From contig JBHPEA010000018.1 of NCBI GenBank assembly GCA_042577505.1, positions 1-25,886 on the forward strand: a stretch of DNA of 25,886 bases. Reading direction: 5' to 3'. Of the stretch, positions 24,022-25,886 are shown piece by piece (positions within the stretch are counted from its first letter, which is position 1; the number at the start of each line of letters is the position of its first letter). The notes below the pieces were generated by a model, which worked only from the letters and a program-made list of their open reading frames with translations, was not told where the DNA came from and searched no databases. Source of the stretch: JACQSR01 sp042577505. Lineage in GTDB: Archaea; Nanobdellota; Nanobdellia; Woesearchaeales; JACQSR01. The position numbers and the translations under genes were made by a program.

Positions 24022-24237
24022 ATGGTAGATTTAGATGTTCAAACCGTAATCAACTTGCTTACAGTAACTCTCGCTATAATTATTGGTACACTATTAGCAA
24101 TAGTCTATTCTTTGAGAGTCTTAGTTCTTATGGAAAGAAGAGTAGCACGTATCGAAATGCACATTGAGCGTGTAGTCGAAAAAGTAATGAAAGAAGAACT
24201 AAAGATTGAAAGATTAGCTAGAAGAAAGAAAAGATAA
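24022..24237 (+). CDS. Small single-TM protein with basic coiled-coil tail
   Basis: A 71-residue protein with no family I can name. One TM helix (about 10-36) is followed by an amphipathic, probably coiled-coil cytoplasmic tail (37-71) rich in Arg/Lys/Glu and ending RRKKR. A GTG at 24010 is in frame, but it lies inside the ribosome-binding site GAGGTGG, which is 8 bases before the ATG at 24022; ATG is therefore the start. It has its own promoter and is divergent from the ABC exporter, so it could be co-regulated with it. The length, clear signals and good composition make it a real gene. Confidence 0.82.
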   Translation: MVDLDVQTVINLLTVTLAIIIGTLLAIVYSLRVLVLMERRVARIEMHIERVVEKVMKEELKIERLARRKKR

Positions 24238-24277
24238 TTCTTTTCTTCCTTACTCTTTTTATTTTATTAATCGAATT

Positions 24278-25822
24278 CTAACAATCCTGATAACAATCTG
24301 CTTCGTCACCTATATCATATTTAACCGAAATAGGTGTTTGACCATCACAATTTTTACTAACTACTTTGAACTTTAATCCACCGATTACTTTTGATCCATA
24401 TTGAATAGTATCATACTCCCCATTAACACTTAATAACGCTGATTGAGGGGGGGTGCAGGTTAACCCAGACCAGATATCGTAACTTTCTCCTTTATAATCC
24501 AACACATGTTGAGAATTATGGTCATAAACCTGATCTAAAAAAGCATCACAACACCCATCCTCACATTCATGAGCACAATTATCTTCTGGACAATTACAAG
24601 GATTTTCACCTCCACTACAGGTCCCATCACCACAAACAGCATTGCAATCAGGATCTAATGAAAGAGGATCACAGTCAGGATCACATATTCCATCTAGTTC
24701 TATGGAACAACAATCTCCCACTTCAGGATCGCATTTAAAGAGACCATGGTTCACACTATAAGTTTCCTGATCAGCAGGCACATTAATATTTAGATTTAGT
24801 CTATCTTTATACCCCAATACATCAGTATAATTTAAACGATGGATCCCACTTTTTACAATTATAGTAGCTGTTGTTGTTTCTCCAGTATCAACACCATCAA
24901 TAGCAATTTTTGCACCAGATGGATTGGACCAAAAAGTCACATCAACATCTCTTACAAATTCAGGGCAATCTGGGTAATCGAATCCTCCCTGACAGTCAGG
25001 ATCACATATTCCATCATCTTGTAAATTGCAACATCCATCTTGAGAAGAGACACAAGAACAATCACTAGGACAAGAGTCAATATCCTCTTCCCCAAAGTTA
25101 AATAATCCAAGATTATCGTAAGAGTTTCCTGGCATAGGATCCCTCATATCAACATTAATGATTTCAATATACAAACCATCATGAATTTGGGGGCTATCAA
25201 CTGCTATATAAATTGGAGTATCATCAATAGTAAGCATAGCATTCCTTGGGTAAGAATCTCCAAAAGCAGCAATCATTACAATATTATATGATTTTCCAAG
25301 AACCTCAATTTCCTTACTTTCTCCTACACTAAAAACAGTTTGCGAAATCCCCTCACAACAACCATCCCCACATTGGATCTGGCAATCTTCAGGACAATCG
25401 CATGAAGTCTCACCTTCATCACAAGTTCCATCACCACAAATAGAACCACAACTAGGATCACCATTACAATCAGGATCATCACAGTCAACTAAACCATCAC
25501 AATCATTATCAACCCCGTTGTCACAAAACTCTTGAGCACCAGGATGTATACAAGCACCGCATTTAGTATTAGCATTTTCCAAACTACATGGTTTAGGATC
25601 AATTATACAAATCTCACCAGGAGGATTAGTTTCAACACAATCATCCCCTCCACAACAAGAAACCAACCCGCACTCATTAGATTGCACTCCATCGTTATCC
25701 TTATCGCAACAATCAACAGGACAAGCGTCAATAGTTTCACCAGAATCACAAGCTCTATCCCCACAACATCCAGTTAAAACAACACCCACTATAAATAATG
25801 TAAGAATAATGATATTTTTCAT
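24278..25822 (-). CDS. Cysteine-rich lipoprotein with duplicated modules and a PEGA domain
   Basis: This is a secreted, lipid-anchored protein (lipobox VLTGC, C19) of 514 residues. The region after the anchor holds calcium-binding-like Asp/Asn motifs (KDNDGVQSNECG, DNGVDNDCDGLVDCDDPDC). Two copies of a CGDGTC-xxGE-xxC-xCPED-x-C module (about 129-156 and 397-425) are each followed by a beta-rich segment with a KSYNI or ESYDI strand and an MLTIDD or LLSVNGE strand. Between them lie two DGICDPDC units and a PEGA domain (about 294-357, SNPSGAKIAIDGVDTGETT). It is probably a surface-exposed adhesive or structural protein. A GAGGTG site (25828-25833) lies 5 bases before ATG. Confidence 0.88.
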   Translation of the reverse strand: MKNIIILTLFIVGVVLTGCCGDRACDSGETIDACPVDCCDKDNDGVQSNECGLVSCCGGDDCVETNPPGEICIIDPKPCSLENANTKCGACIHPGAQEFCDNGVDNDCDGLVDCDDPDCNGDPSCGSICGDGTCDEGETSCDCPEDCQIQCGDGCCEGISQTVFSVGESKEIEVLGKSYNIVMIAAFGDSYPRNAMLTIDDTPIYIAVDSPQIHDGLYIEIINVDMRDPMPGNSYDNLGLFNFGEEDIDSCPSDCSCVSSQDGCCNLQDDGICDPDCQGGFDYPDCPEFVRDVDVTFWSNPSGAKIAIDGVDTGETTTATIIVKSGIHRLNYTDVLGYKDRLNLNINVPADQETYSVNHGLFKCDPEVGDCCSIELDGICDPDCDPLSLDPDCNAVCGDGTCSGGENPCNCPEDNCAHECEDGCCDAFLDQVYDHNSQHVLDYKGESYDIWSGLTCTPPQSALLSVNGEYDTIQYGSKVIGGLKFKVVSKNCDGQTPISVKYDIGDEADCYQDC

Positions 25823-25827
25823 TTAAA

Positions 25828-25833
25828 CACCTC
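25828..25833 (-). promoter_or_regulatory. Ribosome-binding site of the PEGA lipoprotein
   Basis: GAGGTG on the minus strand, 5 bases before the ATG at 25822, is a strong match to the archaeal anti-Shine-Dalgarno. Upstream sequence to the window end is A/T-rich, with no TATA box at a decisive distance. Confidence 0.65.
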
Positions 25834-25886
25834 AATAGAACTGTGTTATATTGTTATCCTGGTTCTAAATCTTCTATTGAATATAT

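Overview
The window is archaeal chromosomal DNA, AT-rich and gene-dense. It carries both subunits of the archaeal replicative polymerase D, Orc1/Cdc6, MCM, an RPA-type OB-fold protein, TBP, aIF2-beta, DUF424 and a TrmB-family regulator. TATA boxes centred about 26 bases upstream of start codons point to many leaderless transcripts, and GAGGTG-like Shine-Dalgarno sites precede several other genes. The cysteine-rich lipoproteins with CGDGTC/CPEDC motifs and the many small membrane proteins resemble what is known from uncultivated lineages such as Woesearchaeota, Pacearchaeota or Altiarchaeota. That placement is an inference, not a result.

Layout. (1) 1-98 looks like a contig end: an exact 55-base copy of 527-581 is joined to a 19-bp inverted repeat, and the Cdc6 gene is cut off at its 5' end. 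(2) 79-5922, plus strand: a cdc6-polB-polC replication operon (Orc1/Cdc6 C-terminal part, PolD small and large subunits). (3) 5923-7065: a minus-strand cysteine-rich secreted protein gene sits exactly at the polC stop codon, and a diverged second copy of the polC 3' end, including its PCNA-binding tail, lies just beyond it. (4) 7276-8133: a membrane-anchored protein of unknown function. (5) 8151-12320, minus strand: an information-processing cluster of TBP, MCM, RPA-like OB protein, aIF2-beta and DUF424. (6) 12587-14200: an unusual membrane protein with a J-like domain lacking HPD, then a twin-arginine-like motif and TM segment. It overlaps convergently with cimA (14172-15725). (7) 15913-18403, minus strand: three genes of an apparently undescribed kind, all with CheY-receiver-like domains and two carrying related cysteine-containing domains. 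Each has its own TATA box. A long palindrome-rich gap separates them from a divergent TrmB-family regulator (18823-19623). (8) 19662-23913, minus strand: an ABC exporter operon (ATPase, coiled-coil permease, two tandem paralogous small lipoproteins) followed by a 25-cysteine lipoprotein gene with its own promoter. (9) 24022-24237: a small one-TM protein divergent from the ABC operon, then a 514-residue cysteine-rich lipoprotein with a PEGA domain (24278-25822).

The strongest candidate for something new is the receiver/cysteine-domain trio at 15913-18403 with its divergent TrmB regulator. Next are the duplicated polC tail flanking an inserted gene, and the J-like/twin-arginine-like membrane protein. 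No rRNA, tRNA, CRISPR array, transposase or intein was recognised.
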